From assembly GCF_001020205.1 (NCBI RefSeq), contig NZ_CP011663.1, positions 1,240,001 to 1,304,000 on the forward strand: a DNA stretch of 64,000 nt. Reading direction: 5' to 3'. The notes under the pieces were generated by a model. It was not told the origin of the DNA and did no database searches. It worked only from the letters and a program-made list of their open reading frames with translations. The position numbers and the translations under genes were made by a program. This DNA is from Clostridium sporogenes. GTDB lineage: Bacteria > Bacillota > Clostridia > Clostridiales > Clostridiaceae. Positions 45,910-53,843 of the stretch are shown piece after piece. How positions within the stretch are numbered: position 1 is the first letter of the stretch; every line of letters starts with the position of its first letter.

Positions 45910-46757
45910 TGACTAAAATATTATATGGAAATGAAGTAGCTTTAAAAATAAAGGAAGATTTAAAATTAAGAATAGATAAATTAAAAGAAAAAAATATAAT
46001 ACCTAAATTAGCAATTTTACGTATGGGGAATAAACAGGACGATATAGCTTATGAAAGAAGTATAATAAAAAGTTGTGAAAAATTAAATATAGAAACTAAG
46101 GTAGAAGAATTGAAGGAAGATATATTAGAGGAAGATTTTTTAAAACTAATGGAAAGATTAAATAATGAAAAGGATATTCATGGTATATTAGTTTTTAGAC
46201 CTTATCCTAAACATTTAAATGAAAATATAATAAACTCCTCTATATCATTAAATAAAGATGTGGATTGTATGCATCCTTTAAATTTAGAAAGGATATTTGA
46301 GGGAGATTTAGATGGATTTATGCCTTGTACTCCAGAGGCTGTAATAGAAATGTTAAAATATTATGATATGGATTTAAAAGGAAAGAATATAGTTATTATA
46401 AACAGAAGTATGGTAGTGGGTAAACCATTGAGTATGATGGCATTAGCTCATAATGCCACAGTTACTGTATGTCATTCAAAAACTATAGATTTACAATCCA
46501 TAACTAAAAAGGCAGATATAGTAGTGACAGCTATAGGAAAAGCTAAACTAATAAAAGAGGAATATTTTAATGAACATTCTATAGTTATAGATGTAAGTAT
46601 TAATGTAGATGAAAATGGAAAACTATGTGGAGATGTAGATTTTGAAAATGTAAAAGAAAAAGTGGGATCAATAACTCCGGTTCCAAAAGGAGTGGGAAGT
46701 GTTACAACAACCCTGTTATTAAAACATATAGTAGAAGCAGCAGAAAAAAATAGCTAA
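45909..46757 (+). CDS. folD: Divergent FolD, probably dehydrogenase-only methylene-THF dehydrogenase
   Basis: A 282-residue FolD homolog of normal length. The NAD(P)-binding part (IINRSMVVGKPLSMM), DVDCMHPLN and the terminal SITPVPKGVGSVT are recognisable. Key cyclohydrolase residues differ: the YVxxK lysine is isoleucine (AYERSI, Ile52), and the LVQLPLP glutamine is phenylalanine (LVFRPYP, Phe96). In the bifunctional enzyme these Lys and Gln residues are needed for the cyclohydrolase step. So this protein likely oxidises methylene-THF and leaves hydrolysis to FchA, encoded one base upstream. That loss is an inference from alignment by eye. Confidence 0.85.
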   Translation: MTKILYGNEVALKIKEDLKLRIDKLKEKNIIPKLAILRMGNKQDDIAYERSIIKSCEKLNIETKVEELKEDILEEDFLKLMERLNNEKDIHGILVFRPYPKHLNENIINSSISLNKDVDCMHPLNLERIFEGDLDGFMPCTPEAVIEMLKYYDMDLKGKNIVIINRSMVVGKPLSMMALAHNATVTVCHSKTIDLQSITKKADIVVTAIGKAKLIKEEYFNEHSIVIDVSINVDENGKLCGDVDFENVKEKVGSITPVPKGVGSVTTTLLLKHIVEAAEKNS

Positions 46758-46770
46758 GTATAAACATAGT

Positions 46771-46895
46771 TCTAAGCTTCAGAGGGAGTTTTTACTCCCT
46801 CTGAAGCTTAGAAACCGTTATCCAGGGACGTATCCGCTCTTTACTCCCATTTTGAAGAAGATGGGAGTAGTAGAGCGGGGCAGTCATCGGATAAA
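46771..46895. repeat. Structured intergenic repeat, copy 1
   Basis: A GC-richer island after folD. It begins with a perfect 19-bp hairpin (46771-46789 with 46794-46812, loop TTTT). A second, compound stem follows: TTATCC with GGATAA (46818, 46889), CCGCTCT with AGAGCGG (46834, 46872) and TACTCCCAT with ATGGGAGTA (46842, 46861). No T tract follows. The whole unit recurs at 48067-48186 with few changes. The rest of the gap to 47208 is plain AT-rich sequence. Confidence 0.8.
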
Positions 46896-47208
46896 AATTA
46901 AGAAGTGAAGCTTGTATCCTATGTTAATTTATATAAGATGCAGGCTTATTTTTCTTATAATAAATAATATATAAGATTTTATAGACTCTATTTTATTATT
47001 TTTACTTTTATTGAGGTTTCTTTATTTATATGTATTATTAGTTAGAGTTTCATATTTATTAATTTACAATATGAAAGTATATAAGCTTTAATTAAACAAA
47101 TATTTTAGTTGTGATATAATAGGGAAGTAGAAAAAACATATTTTTTAAATATAGAAATCATATGGGATTTTCAAATATAAAATTACCATAAAACACAGGA
47201 GGAAAAAG

Positions 47209-48003
47209 ATGATAAAATTTATAGCCACAGATTTAGATGGAACATTAGTAAATAGTGAAGGAAAAATATATAATAAGGTGTTTAATTTAATAAACGATTT
47301 ACATAAAAATGGGGTAAAGTTTGCAGCAGCTAGTGGAAGGTTTTATTCTCAATTAAATGAAAATTTCAATAGTGTGAAGGAAGATATGATACTTATAGCT
47401 CATAATGGAGCTCTTATAAAATATAGTAAAAACGGACAAACTCTTTATGCTAATTATATAGACAAAGAGTATATAAAATCAGTAGAAAAATTAAAAAGAA
47501 ATTTTGGAGAAGAATTAATTTTAGGAGGAGAAAATGAAGCTTTTGTTGTAAATCCTTCTGAAAGTATTAAAAAAGAGTTTAGTTTTTATAATGTACCTTA
47601 TATAGAATACAAATCCTTTGATGAAGTAGACAATCCTGTTCAAAAGATAAGTTATTATGTTAAAGATGGTATTAAAACACCTATGCTAGATTATTTAAAA
47701 GAAAATTTAAATAAGAATCTTCAATTTGTTGCTTCAGGAGATAAATGGATAGATATGATGAATAAAGAAGTAAGTAAAGGACATGCTATAAAAATACTTC
47801 AGAAAAAATTTAATATAGAAAAAGATAACACTATGGTTTTTGGAGATTATTATAATGATATAACCATGTTTAAACAAGCCTATTATAGTTATGCTATGGA
47901 AAATGCTCCACAGGATGTAAAAGAAAAGGCTAATTTTATAGCGGGTAACAATAACGAAAATGCAGTTTATAAAACTATAAGTAAACATATGGGTTTTATT
48001 TAA
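47209..48003 (+). CDS. Cof-type HAD-IIB hydrolase
   Basis: A 264-residue haloacid dehalogenase-like phosphatase. The nucleophile motif is ATDLDGTLV (Asp8, Asp10), with ASGRFYSQL as the second motif and MVFGDYYNDITMF, a slightly unusual GDxxND, as the third. The IIB cap lies at about 85-185. Members dephosphorylate sugar phosphates or flavin precursors; the substrate here is unknown. The gene is bracketed by two copies of the same structured repeat. Confidence 0.9.
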   Translation: MIKFIATDLDGTLVNSEGKIYNKVFNLINDLHKNGVKFAAASGRFYSQLNENFNSVKEDMILIAHNGALIKYSKNGQTLYANYIDKEYIKSVEKLKRNFGEELILGGENEAFVVNPSESIKKEFSFYNVPYIEYKSFDEVDNPVQKISYYVKDGIKTPMLDYLKENLNKNLQFVASGDKWIDMMNKEVSKGHAIKILQKKFNIEKDNTMVFGDYYNDITMFKQAYYSYAMENAPQDVKEKANFIAGNNNENAVYKTISKHMGFI

Positions 48004-48066
48004 TATAAAAACTATTTTAAAATATATTTTTGTTATAGGAGAATTTACTGATAAACAGAGTTCTTG

Positions 48067-48186
48067 GCTTTAGAGGGAGTTTTCACTCCCTCTGAAGCTT
48101 AGAAATCGTTATCCAGGGACGTATCCGCTCTTTACTCCCACTTTGAAGAAGATGGGAGTATTAGAGCGGGTAGTCATCGGATAAAA
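48067..48186. repeat. Structured intergenic repeat, copy 2
   Basis: Second copy of the element at 46771, directly after the HAD gene and in the same orientation. Differences are few. In the first hairpin one C is T and its partner G is kept, so G-U pairing preserves the stem. The stem sequences TTATCC/GGATAA, CCGCTCT/AGAGCGG and TACTCCCA/TGGGAGTA are unchanged, with changes mainly in loops. That pattern suggests selection on structure. Confidence 0.8.
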
Positions 48187-48195
48187 TTTAATAAC

Positions 48196-48243
48196 TATGA
48201 AAAACACTATCAAAATTTATTAGAAATGATAGTGTTTTTTTAT
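48196..48243 (+). terminator. Terminator-like hairpin after repeat copy 2
   Basis: AAAAACACTATCA pairs with TGATAGTGTTTTT around a 17-base loop rich in A/T; T residues continue. It may end transcription of the HAD gene and repeat. Confidence 0.7.
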
Positions 48244-48332
48244 TTTAATCTAGTTTTTAATATTTTTTTAAGATTAAACTTTAGATATAGGTTAAAAATT
48301 ATATGCTATGTTAAATATGTTTGAAATACAAT

Positions 48333-48839
48333 CTATAAACTTAATTTATATAACAATTCGTAATTTATTCCTTCATAAATTTCGGAGTAAACATCTTCAT
48401 AAAGTTTTTTGTTTATCCATATTTTTTCGCCCGTATATTTAAAGCCTAAAGATTCATAAAGTTTTTTCGCTCTTATATTTTTAGGATGAAAATTAAGATA
48501 AATTTCATTACAATCTTTATTATTTTTTAATTCTTCTATAATTTTTTTTAATGCAGCCTTTCCAAAACCTTTTCCTTGAAATTTATGATCTATTAAAATA
48601 GTCCAAATCTTATAGTGTTTTTCCATATCGCAGTATCCATATAAAGTAAATCCTATCATATCCTCTTCTACGAATATAATTTTAGGTTTAAGCTTAGGTT
48701 CCACTTTTGATATGGCTATAGAAAATGCTACTGAATCAACAAACTCTTCAAATACATAATGACTGCCATTATCATTAGTACTTAGTAGTATACAGTCATA
48801 AAAATTATCAATAGTTATGTCTTTAAAAAACAAGTTCAT
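48333..48839 (-). CDS. GNAT family N-acetyltransferase
   Basis: A 168-residue GNAT domain. The acetyl-CoA-binding motif A is seen in WTILIDHKFQGKGFGKAALKKIIEEL, here spanning about residues 90-115, followed by KNIRAKKLYESLGFKYTGE, the usual GNAT end. It resembles spermidine or amino-acid acetyltransferases, but the substrate is not known. ATG 48839 is chosen with GAGGG 5 bases upstream on the minus strand; an in-frame TTG at 48851 lies inside that site. Confidence 0.85.
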   Translation of the reverse strand: MNLFFKDITIDNFYDCILLSTNDNGSHYVFEEFVDSVAFSIAISKVEPKLKPKIIFVEEDMIGFTLYGYCDMEKHYKIWTILIDHKFQGKGFGKAALKKIIEELKNNKDCNEIYLNFHPKNIRAKKLYESLGFKYTGEKIWINKKLYEDVYSEIYEGINYELLYKLSL

Positions 48840-49031
48840 TATATCCCTCAATTCTTTATATATTGTATAAATTATAACATTTAACCATATAAATAAATAT
48901 ATAAAATAAAGAATATTTAAAAAATTTTAAATATAATTGAAAAAATTGTAATAAAATCATTTTAAAATAATATAAAGTTATTTTGAGAATAATATATAGT
49001 GAATTTCAATAATATATAAGGATGTGATTTT

Positions 49032-49175
49032 GTGAGCAAGGATTTAGATATAAAGTCTAAAAATCAAAGTTCTATAACTAACAGTGAAAATAGCAGAAAT
49101 TCTACTACAGGATATATGGATAGAGGAAATGCTAGCAAAATAGCGGCAAAACAGGGAACGAGAAATAAAAATTAA
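49032..49175 (+). CDS. 47-residue Ser/Asn-rich small protein
   Basis: A short ORF starting at GTG 49032, nine bases after AAGGA, and ending just before a good terminator. The product is rich in Ser, Asn, Lys and Thr with no hydrophobic core (KNQSSITNSENSRNSTTGY, then a GNASKIAAKQGTRNKN tail). It looks disordered, as many small clostridial spore-associated proteins do, but I recognise no family. Binding site plus terminator support it. Confidence 0.5.
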   Translation: MSKDLDIKSKNQSSITNSENSRNSTTGYMDRGNASKIAAKQGTRNKN

Positions 49176-49188
49176 ATGAAAAATAATT

Positions 49189-49220
49189 AACCTGCTGACT
49201 TGTTGTCAGTGGGTTTTATT
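49189..49220 (+). terminator. Terminator of the small gene
   Basis: AACCTGCTGAC pairs with GTCAGTGGGTT around TTGTT (one G-U pair), followed by TTATTT. Confidence 0.75.
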
Positions 49221-49294
49221 TAGCATATATAATATTAAAGTCAAATTAAATGTTAAGAATATAAGTATTGTTAAAAAGTATGGGGGTGAAAAGG

Positions 49295-50026
49295 GTGAAT
49301 ATAAGGAATATTAAGAATAATATCACTAAAATATTAGTAGGTTTAAATTTAATAATTTATTTATTTATATTAAGTGTAGACTTTTTAAAAATTAAAAATC
49401 TATATAAATATTCTACAAATATAAAGTTTATTAGTATAGTTGTATGTTTTGCTATTACTTTATCTATAGGAGAAAATATATATGATAAAAAAGATTTAAT
49501 TATTTTAAGGTTAGCTTTATTCTTTACAGTTTTAGCAGATTTTAATATGCTTGTTCTAGAAAAATTTAAATTAGGTATTTTATTTTTTATTATTGTTCAA
49601 AGCATATATATAATACGACATGGCAGGTTTAGGGATATGGATGGAACTGTGAGATTTAAGTACAAGGATATCTATTTATTTGTATTATATTTATTTATAT
49701 TTATAATTTTAAAAAGACTAAATTTATTTTCAAAGGAAAGTGTTTTATTATCTATGGCTTTTATATATGCTTTATTGCTTATTCACAGTTTAATAAGAGC
49801 CTATGGAACATTTAATAGTAATTTTTTTGAAAAGAAAACCTGTAAAATTATAAGCATAGGTATTACTTTATTCTTTTTATGTGACTTAAATGTGGCCTTT
49901 TCTAATATTAGCTTTTATTTATTGAATATAGAACATGTAGAGAATTTAGAAAACGTATTTTTACCACTAATTTGGTTTTTTTATCTTCCAAGCCAAATAT
50001 TACTTAGTTTGAGTGGAGAAAAATAA
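49295..50026 (+). CDS. Hypothetical polytopic membrane protein
   Basis: A 243-residue protein with about 7-8 hydrophobic segments and a short basic N-terminus. The segment LADFNMLVLEKFKLGILFFI faintly recalls YhhN-type lysoplasmalogenases, but catalytic residues of that family are not evident. GTG 49295 is preferred because GGGGGTG lies just upstream; earlier in-frame starts (TTG 49268, ATG 49280) precede it. Confidence 0.65.
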   Translation: MNIRNIKNNITKILVGLNLIIYLFILSVDFLKIKNLYKYSTNIKFISIVVCFAITLSIGENIYDKKDLIILRLALFFTVLADFNMLVLEKFKLGILFFIIVQSIYIIRHGRFRDMDGTVRFKYKDIYLFVLYLFIFIILKRLNLFSKESVLLSMAFIYALLLIHSLIRAYGTFNSNFFEKKTCKIISIGITLFFLCDLNVAFSNISFYLLNIEHVENLENVFLPLIWFFYLPSQILLSLSGEK

Positions 50027-50051
50027 TTATATAAAAAACTAAAAGTAAATA

Positions 50052-50080
50052 TTGATTATATTGATAGTACGTGATAAAAT
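50052..50080 (+). promoter_or_regulatory. Promoter of the ZIP transporter
   Basis: TTGATT (50052-50057), 17 bases, TAAAAT (50075-50080). An AT palindrome TAATAATTATTA follows near 50101-50112 and might be a metal-regulator site. Confidence 0.55.
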
Positions 50081-50145
50081 CAAAATAAGGAATTATCAAG
50101 TAATAATTATTATTGTTTATTCAGAACTAGAAAGAAGGGGATAGT

Positions 50146-50955
50146 ATGACTTGGTTTAAAGAATTGAATCCCATTATGCAGGCTCTTTTAGCTACTTTAT
50201 TTACTTGGGCAGTGACAGCTCTAGGAGCAGCATTAGTGTTTTTCTTTAAAAATATAAATAAAAAGGTATTAAATGCTATGTTAGGTTTTGCAGCAGGGGT
50301 AATGATTGCTGCTAGCTATTGGTCACTTTTAGCACCGGCTATAGAAATGTCAGAATCCCAGGGGAAAATTGCATGGATACCGGCAGCAGTAGGTTTTTTA
50401 GCAGGAGGAATATTTTTAAGAATAGTAGATAGAATTCTTCCACACCTTCATTTAGGTAAAGATAGAGAGGATGCAGAGGGGATTAAAACTAGTTGGCAAA
50501 AGAGCATATTATTAGTTTTAGCTATAACCCTTCATAACATACCAGAAGGATTAGCTGTAGGAGTAGCCTTTGGAGCAGTAGGAGCAAATATAGAGTCTGC
50601 ATCTTTGGCAGGAGCTATGGCTTTAGCATTAGGTATAGGAATTCAAAACTTCCCTGAAGGAGCAGCAGTATCTATACCACTAAGAAGAGAAGGAAATAGT
50701 AGATTAAAAAGTTTTTGGTATGGGCAAGCTTCTGGTATAGTTGAACCTATAGCAGGTGTTATAGGGGCAGCAGCAGTATTATTTATAAGAAATTTATTAC
50801 CTTATGCCTTATCCTTTGCAGCTGGGGCAATGATATTTGTTGTGGTAGAGGAACTGATTCCTGAAGCTCAGGTAGGAAATGATACAGATGTATCCTCTAT
50901 AGGAGTATTAATTGGATTTACTGTAATGATGATATTAGATGTAGCCTTAGGCTAA
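50146..50955 (+). CDS. ZIP family divalent metal transporter
   Basis: A 269-residue membrane protein with eight segments. The metal-site motifs of ZIP proteins are present: HNIPEGLAVGVAFG in segment IV and NFPEGAAVSIPL in segment V, with VVVEELIPEA later. It resembles the GufA/ZupT-like subgroup and probably takes up zinc or iron. The cytoplasmic loop before segment IV has PHLHLGKDRED, a short histidine cluster. It is monocistronic. Confidence 0.9.
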   Translation: MTWFKELNPIMQALLATLFTWAVTALGAALVFFFKNINKKVLNAMLGFAAGVMIAASYWSLLAPAIEMSESQGKIAWIPAAVGFLAGGIFLRIVDRILPHLHLGKDREDAEGIKTSWQKSILLVLAITLHNIPEGLAVGVAFGAVGANIESASLAGAMALALGIGIQNFPEGAAVSIPLRREGNSRLKSFWYGQASGIVEPIAGVIGAAAVLFIRNLLPYALSFAAGAMIFVVVEELIPEAQVGNDTDVSSIGVLIGFTVMMILDVALG

Positions 50956-50973
50956 AGACATTCTTTTAATAAG

Positions 50974-51015
50974 AAAATACTATGATACAATAGATAGTTT
51001 CATAGTATTTTTTTT
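50974..51015 (+). terminator. Terminator of the ZIP gene
   Basis: AAAATACTATGA and TCATAGTATTTT form a perfect 12-bp stem followed by more T residues. Confidence 0.85.
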
Positions 51016-51118
51016 ATTTAAAAAACTAACAATTGGATTTTATAAAGAGATTATTAGGAGTATAGGAAAGTTTAATAATGTTATAGGTGGGAAACAAATT
51101 AGTAATTTAAAAGAAAAT

Positions 51119-51222
51119 ATCTCTCTAATTTATAGTAAATAAATGAGTAAGGAGGGTTTCCTAGACTTAATATTAGTAGGAGGTTTAAATCTAGAAAAAT
51201 ATTTACTATAAATCAAAGAGAT
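51119..51222. other. Long-range inverted repeat upstream of the Rrf2 gene
   Basis: Bases 51119-51141 pair with 51200-51222: ATCTCT with AGAGAT, a 3-base internal loop, then a 14-bp stem ATTTATAGTAAATA. The 58-base interior has CTAGA/TCTAG pairing and a GGAGGGTTTCC hairpin. It is upstream of the Rrf2 promoter, so it would belong to a separate transcript or act as DNA. Nature unknown. Confidence 0.45.
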
Positions 51223-51326
51223 TTTCGTGTGGTTTCAATTAATTATATGTGCTTGTTTCTTATAATACTAAGTATACACCGGATGAAAATGAATTTCAAT
51301 AGCAAAATTAAAATTTTTAAAAAATA

Positions 51327-51355
51327 TTGACATAAATTAATTAAAAGAATATAAT
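51327..51355 (+). promoter_or_regulatory. Promoter of the Rrf2 gene
   Basis: TTGACA (51327-51332), 17 bases, TATAAT (51350-51355): another perfect consensus with optimal spacing. Confidence 0.8.
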
Positions 51356-51381
51356 CATAGTAAATAGATAGGAATACTATG
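51356..51381 (+). promoter_or_regulatory. Candidate Rrf2 autoregulatory operator
   Basis: CATAGTA (51356-51362) and TACTATG (51375-51381) form an inverted repeat directly after the -10 box, covering the start site. A compact version of the same half-sites, TACTATAGTA, appears at 51926-51935 between this gene and cysK. Confidence 0.55.
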
Positions 51382-51395
51382 AAAGAGGAGATTTT

Positions 51396-51833
51396 ATGAA
51401 AATATCAACTAAAGGAAAATATGGCATAAAGGCTATAATAGATTTAGCTATAAATTCTACAGAAGAAGCAGTTACTTTAAAAAGTATTTCTGAAAGACAA
51501 AACATATCCGAGGGATATTTAGAACAAATATTTTCCTTATTAAGAAAGAATAATTTAATAAAAGGAATAAAAGGGGCTCAAGGTGGCTATGTATTAGAAA
51601 AGGATTCAGCACATATAACTGTAGGTGAAATATTAAGATCTCTGGAAGGGGATCTATCCGTAGTAGAACTTAATGATGACTATTTAAATAATAGGATGGA
51701 AAAATCTATTAAGACAAATTTATGGGATAGAATTAATGAAAGTATAGAAAGGGTAGTAGATTCTATAACTTTAGAAGATTTAGTAGAGGCATACAAAAAA
51801 TCAGATAACCAAAACATAATGTACTACATATAA
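51396..51833 (+). CDS. Rrf2 family transcriptional regulator (CymR-like)
   Basis: A 145-residue winged-helix regulator. MKISTKGKYGIKAIIDLAIN and ISEGYLEQIFSLLRKNNLIKG are the classic Rrf2 DNA-binding part, GAQGGYVL the wing. It has no cysteine, so it cannot carry the iron-sulfur cluster of IscR or NsrR; this matches CymR, which senses cysteine through a complex with CysK. The cysK gene is next, strengthening that reading. It probably represses itself through the CATAGTA repeat and perhaps the cysteine genes behind it. Confidence 0.85.
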   Translation: MKISTKGKYGIKAIIDLAINSTEEAVTLKSISERQNISEGYLEQIFSLLRKNNLIKGIKGAQGGYVLEKDSAHITVGEILRSLEGDLSVVELNDDYLNNRMEKSIKTNLWDRINESIERVVDSITLEDLVEAYKKSDNQNIMYYI

Positions 51834-51862
51834 TGTTGTAGTACAGTTTATTTAAAATGAAT

Positions 51863-52114
51863 ACCTAGTAAACCAATAAGAATAATTAGATATGCCTTGA
51901 TAATTAAAATATAGAGTAAAGTTAATACTATAGTAGATAAAGTAAATCTAATATTTTATAAATAAAATTTTTATTTTACTTAAAGTAGCTATATTAATAG
52001 ATATTTAGGTACTGAACGAAAAGGGGATGGTTTAATGTGTAGTCAATGTATATTTTACAAGATACCAGTAGAAATTAAAAATGAAATTTTGATTTAAAAC
52101 CTAGTAAACAAATA
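51863..52114 (+). repeat. Pair of 16-bp direct repeats flanking the leader-peptide region
   Basis: ACCTAGTAAACCAATA at 51863-51878 recurs at 52099-52114 with one change (C to A). Two such copies in one 330-base gap could be regulator sites or the ends of a small duplication. A TTGATA at 51897 may be a -35 box, but spacing to a -10 is poor. Confidence 0.4.
52035..52097 (+). CDS. Cys-containing leader peptide candidate
   Basis: A 20-codon ORF (MCSQCIFYKIPVEIKNEILI) with a binding site GAAAAGGGGATGG 5-10 bases upstream. Cysteine is codon 2 and codon 5. It ends 69 bases before cysK, and a CCTA/TAGG stem lies between. Leader peptides with early cysteine codons upstream of cysteine genes are known in other bacteria, where ribosome stalling or termination on them tunes expression. 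The function here is inferred; it could alternatively bind a metal or be chance. Confidence 0.4.
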   Translation: MCSQCIFYKIPVEIKNEILI

Positions 52115-52166
52115 GGCAAACTTGTACCATCTTAAGAATATTTAATGTTGAAAGGAGAAAATAATT

Positions 52167-53096
52167 ATGAAAAAAATATATAAAAATATAACAGAATTAA
52201 TAGGAAATACACCATTATTGGAGTTAGGAAAATTAAAAGAAGAAAATAAATTAAAAGCTAATATACTAGCTAAAGTAGAATATTTTAATCCAGCAAACAG
52301 TGTAAAAGATAGAATAGCCTTTGCCATGATAGAGGAAGCAGAAAAAGAAGGACTAATAAATAAAGATACAGTAATAATAGAGCCTACTAGTGGTAATACA
52401 GGTGTAGGACTTGCCTTTGTAGCAGCAGCTAAAGGTTATAAACTTATACTAACTATGCCAGAAACTATGAGTATGGAAAGAAGACTTATATTAAAAGCTT
52501 ATGGTGCCGAGTTAGTTTTAACACCTGGAAAGGATGGAATGAAGGGGGCTATAGAAAGGGCAACAGAATTATCAAAGGAATATAAAAACTCTTTTGTTCC
52601 ACAGCAATTTGAAAATAAATTTAATCCAGCTATGCATAAGAAGACCACAGCGGTAGAAATTTGGAATGATACAGAAGGAGAAGTAGATATATTTATAGCA
52701 GGAGTAGGTACAGGTGGAACAATTACAGGAGTAGGAGAATACCTAAAAGAAAAAAATAAGGATATAAAAATAATAGCAGTAGAACCAGAAGATTCACCAG
52801 TTTTATCAGGAGGCAACCCAGGCCCACATAAAATTCAAGGAATAGGAGCCGGATTTGTACCAAGTACTTTAAACACAGAGGTTTTAGATGAAATATTTAA
52901 AGTATCTAATGAAAAAGCTTTTGAAGTAACAAAGAGTATAGCAAAAACAGAAGGACTTTTAGTAGGGATATCCTCTGGGGCAGCAATTTATGCAGCTATA
53001 GAAATATCTAAAAGACCAGAAAATGAAGGGAAAAATATAGTAGTATTACTTCCAGATACAGGACAAAGATATTTATCTACAGGAGTATTTGAGTAA
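52167..53096 (+). CDS. cysK: Cysteine synthase A (O-acetylserine sulfhydrylase)
   Basis: A 309-residue fold-II PLP enzyme. The cofactor lysine lies in NPANSVKDRIAFAMI (Lys47), the substrate loop is PTSGNTGVGLA, and GVGTGGTITGVGEYL binds the PLP phosphate. It makes cysteine from O-acetylserine and sulfide. In Firmicutes CysK also signals cysteine status to the Rrf2 regulator CymR, and a CymR-like gene is immediately upstream. It heads a cluster for cystine uptake and sulfur transfer; the start follows AAAGGAG. Confidence 0.95.
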   Translation: MKKIYKNITELIGNTPLLELGKLKEENKLKANILAKVEYFNPANSVKDRIAFAMIEEAEKEGLINKDTVIIEPTSGNTGVGLAFVAAAKGYKLILTMPETMSMERRLILKAYGAELVLTPGKDGMKGAIERATELSKEYKNSFVPQQFENKFNPAMHKKTTAVEIWNDTEGEVDIFIAGVGTGGTITGVGEYLKEKNKDIKIIAVEPEDSPVLSGGNPGPHKIQGIGAGFVPSTLNTEVLDEIFKVSNEKAFEVTKSIAKTEGLLVGISSGAAIYAAIEISKRPENEGKNIVVLLPDTGQRYLSTGVFE

Positions 53097-53140
53097 TAAA
53101 AAAATAATTAATGAGGACCCCATAGATAGGAGGAGAAATT

Positions 53141-53809
53141 GTGGAATTTTTCGATGTAAAATATTTATTACAATCATTAGTAGTTCTTTTAAAGTATGCT
53201 CATATAACTTTGTCTATAGCCATTTTATCCATGATTATAGCTGTTCTATTGGGGGTTATATTAGCAGTAATAAGAATGTATAAAGTTAAAATTTTTCATA
53301 GGATAAGTGAAATTTATATATCTTTCTTTAGAGGAACACCTATTTTGATACAGCTTTTTCTGTTCTACTATGGTCTGCCTCAAATTATTCCGTCTTTTAA
53401 AGAGATCCCAGCATATATGGCAGTGGTCATTGCTTTGAGTATGAATGGTTCAGCTTATATGGCAGAAATAATAAGAGGTGCAATAATGTCTATAGATAAA
53501 GGACAGATGGAGGCTTCATTATCTCTAGGCATGACTGAATTCCAAGCTATGAAAAGAATAATTTTACCTCAGGCTGCTAGAGTTGCAATTCCTTCTTTAG
53601 GTAATAGTTTTATTGATCTTTTAAAAAGCTCATCTTTAGCATTTACTGTAGGGGTTGCAGAAATACTATCTAAGGCACAGATGAATGCAGCATCTAGTTA
53701 TAGATTTTTTGAAAGTTATTTAGCAGTAGCTTTAATATATTGGGTAATGGTAGAGTTATTTAATTTTATGCAAAAATTATTAGAAAGAAAAATAGGAAAA
53801 GCTTATTAA
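53141..53809 (+). CDS. Cystine/polar amino acid ABC transporter permease
   Basis: A 222-residue permease of the HisM/TcyB type, with about five membrane segments and the EAA loop GQMEASLSLGMTEFQAMKRIILPQA. The early YISFFRGTPILIQLFLFYYG is the signature of polar amino acid permeases. It starts at GTG after AGGAGGAG, 45 bases behind cysK, and is followed by its binding protein. Cystine is the likely cargo from context. Confidence 0.88.
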   Translation: MEFFDVKYLLQSLVVLLKYAHITLSIAILSMIIAVLLGVILAVIRMYKVKIFHRISEIYISFFRGTPILIQLFLFYYGLPQIIPSFKEIPAYMAVVIALSMNGSAYMAEIIRGAIMSIDKGQMEASLSLGMTEFQAMKRIILPQAARVAIPSLGNSFIDLLKSSSLAFTVGVAEILSKAQMNAASSYRFFESYLAVALIYWVMVELFNFMQKLLERKIGKAY

Positions 53810-53843
53810 AATTTAATATTAATAGTATTAGGAGGATATAGAA

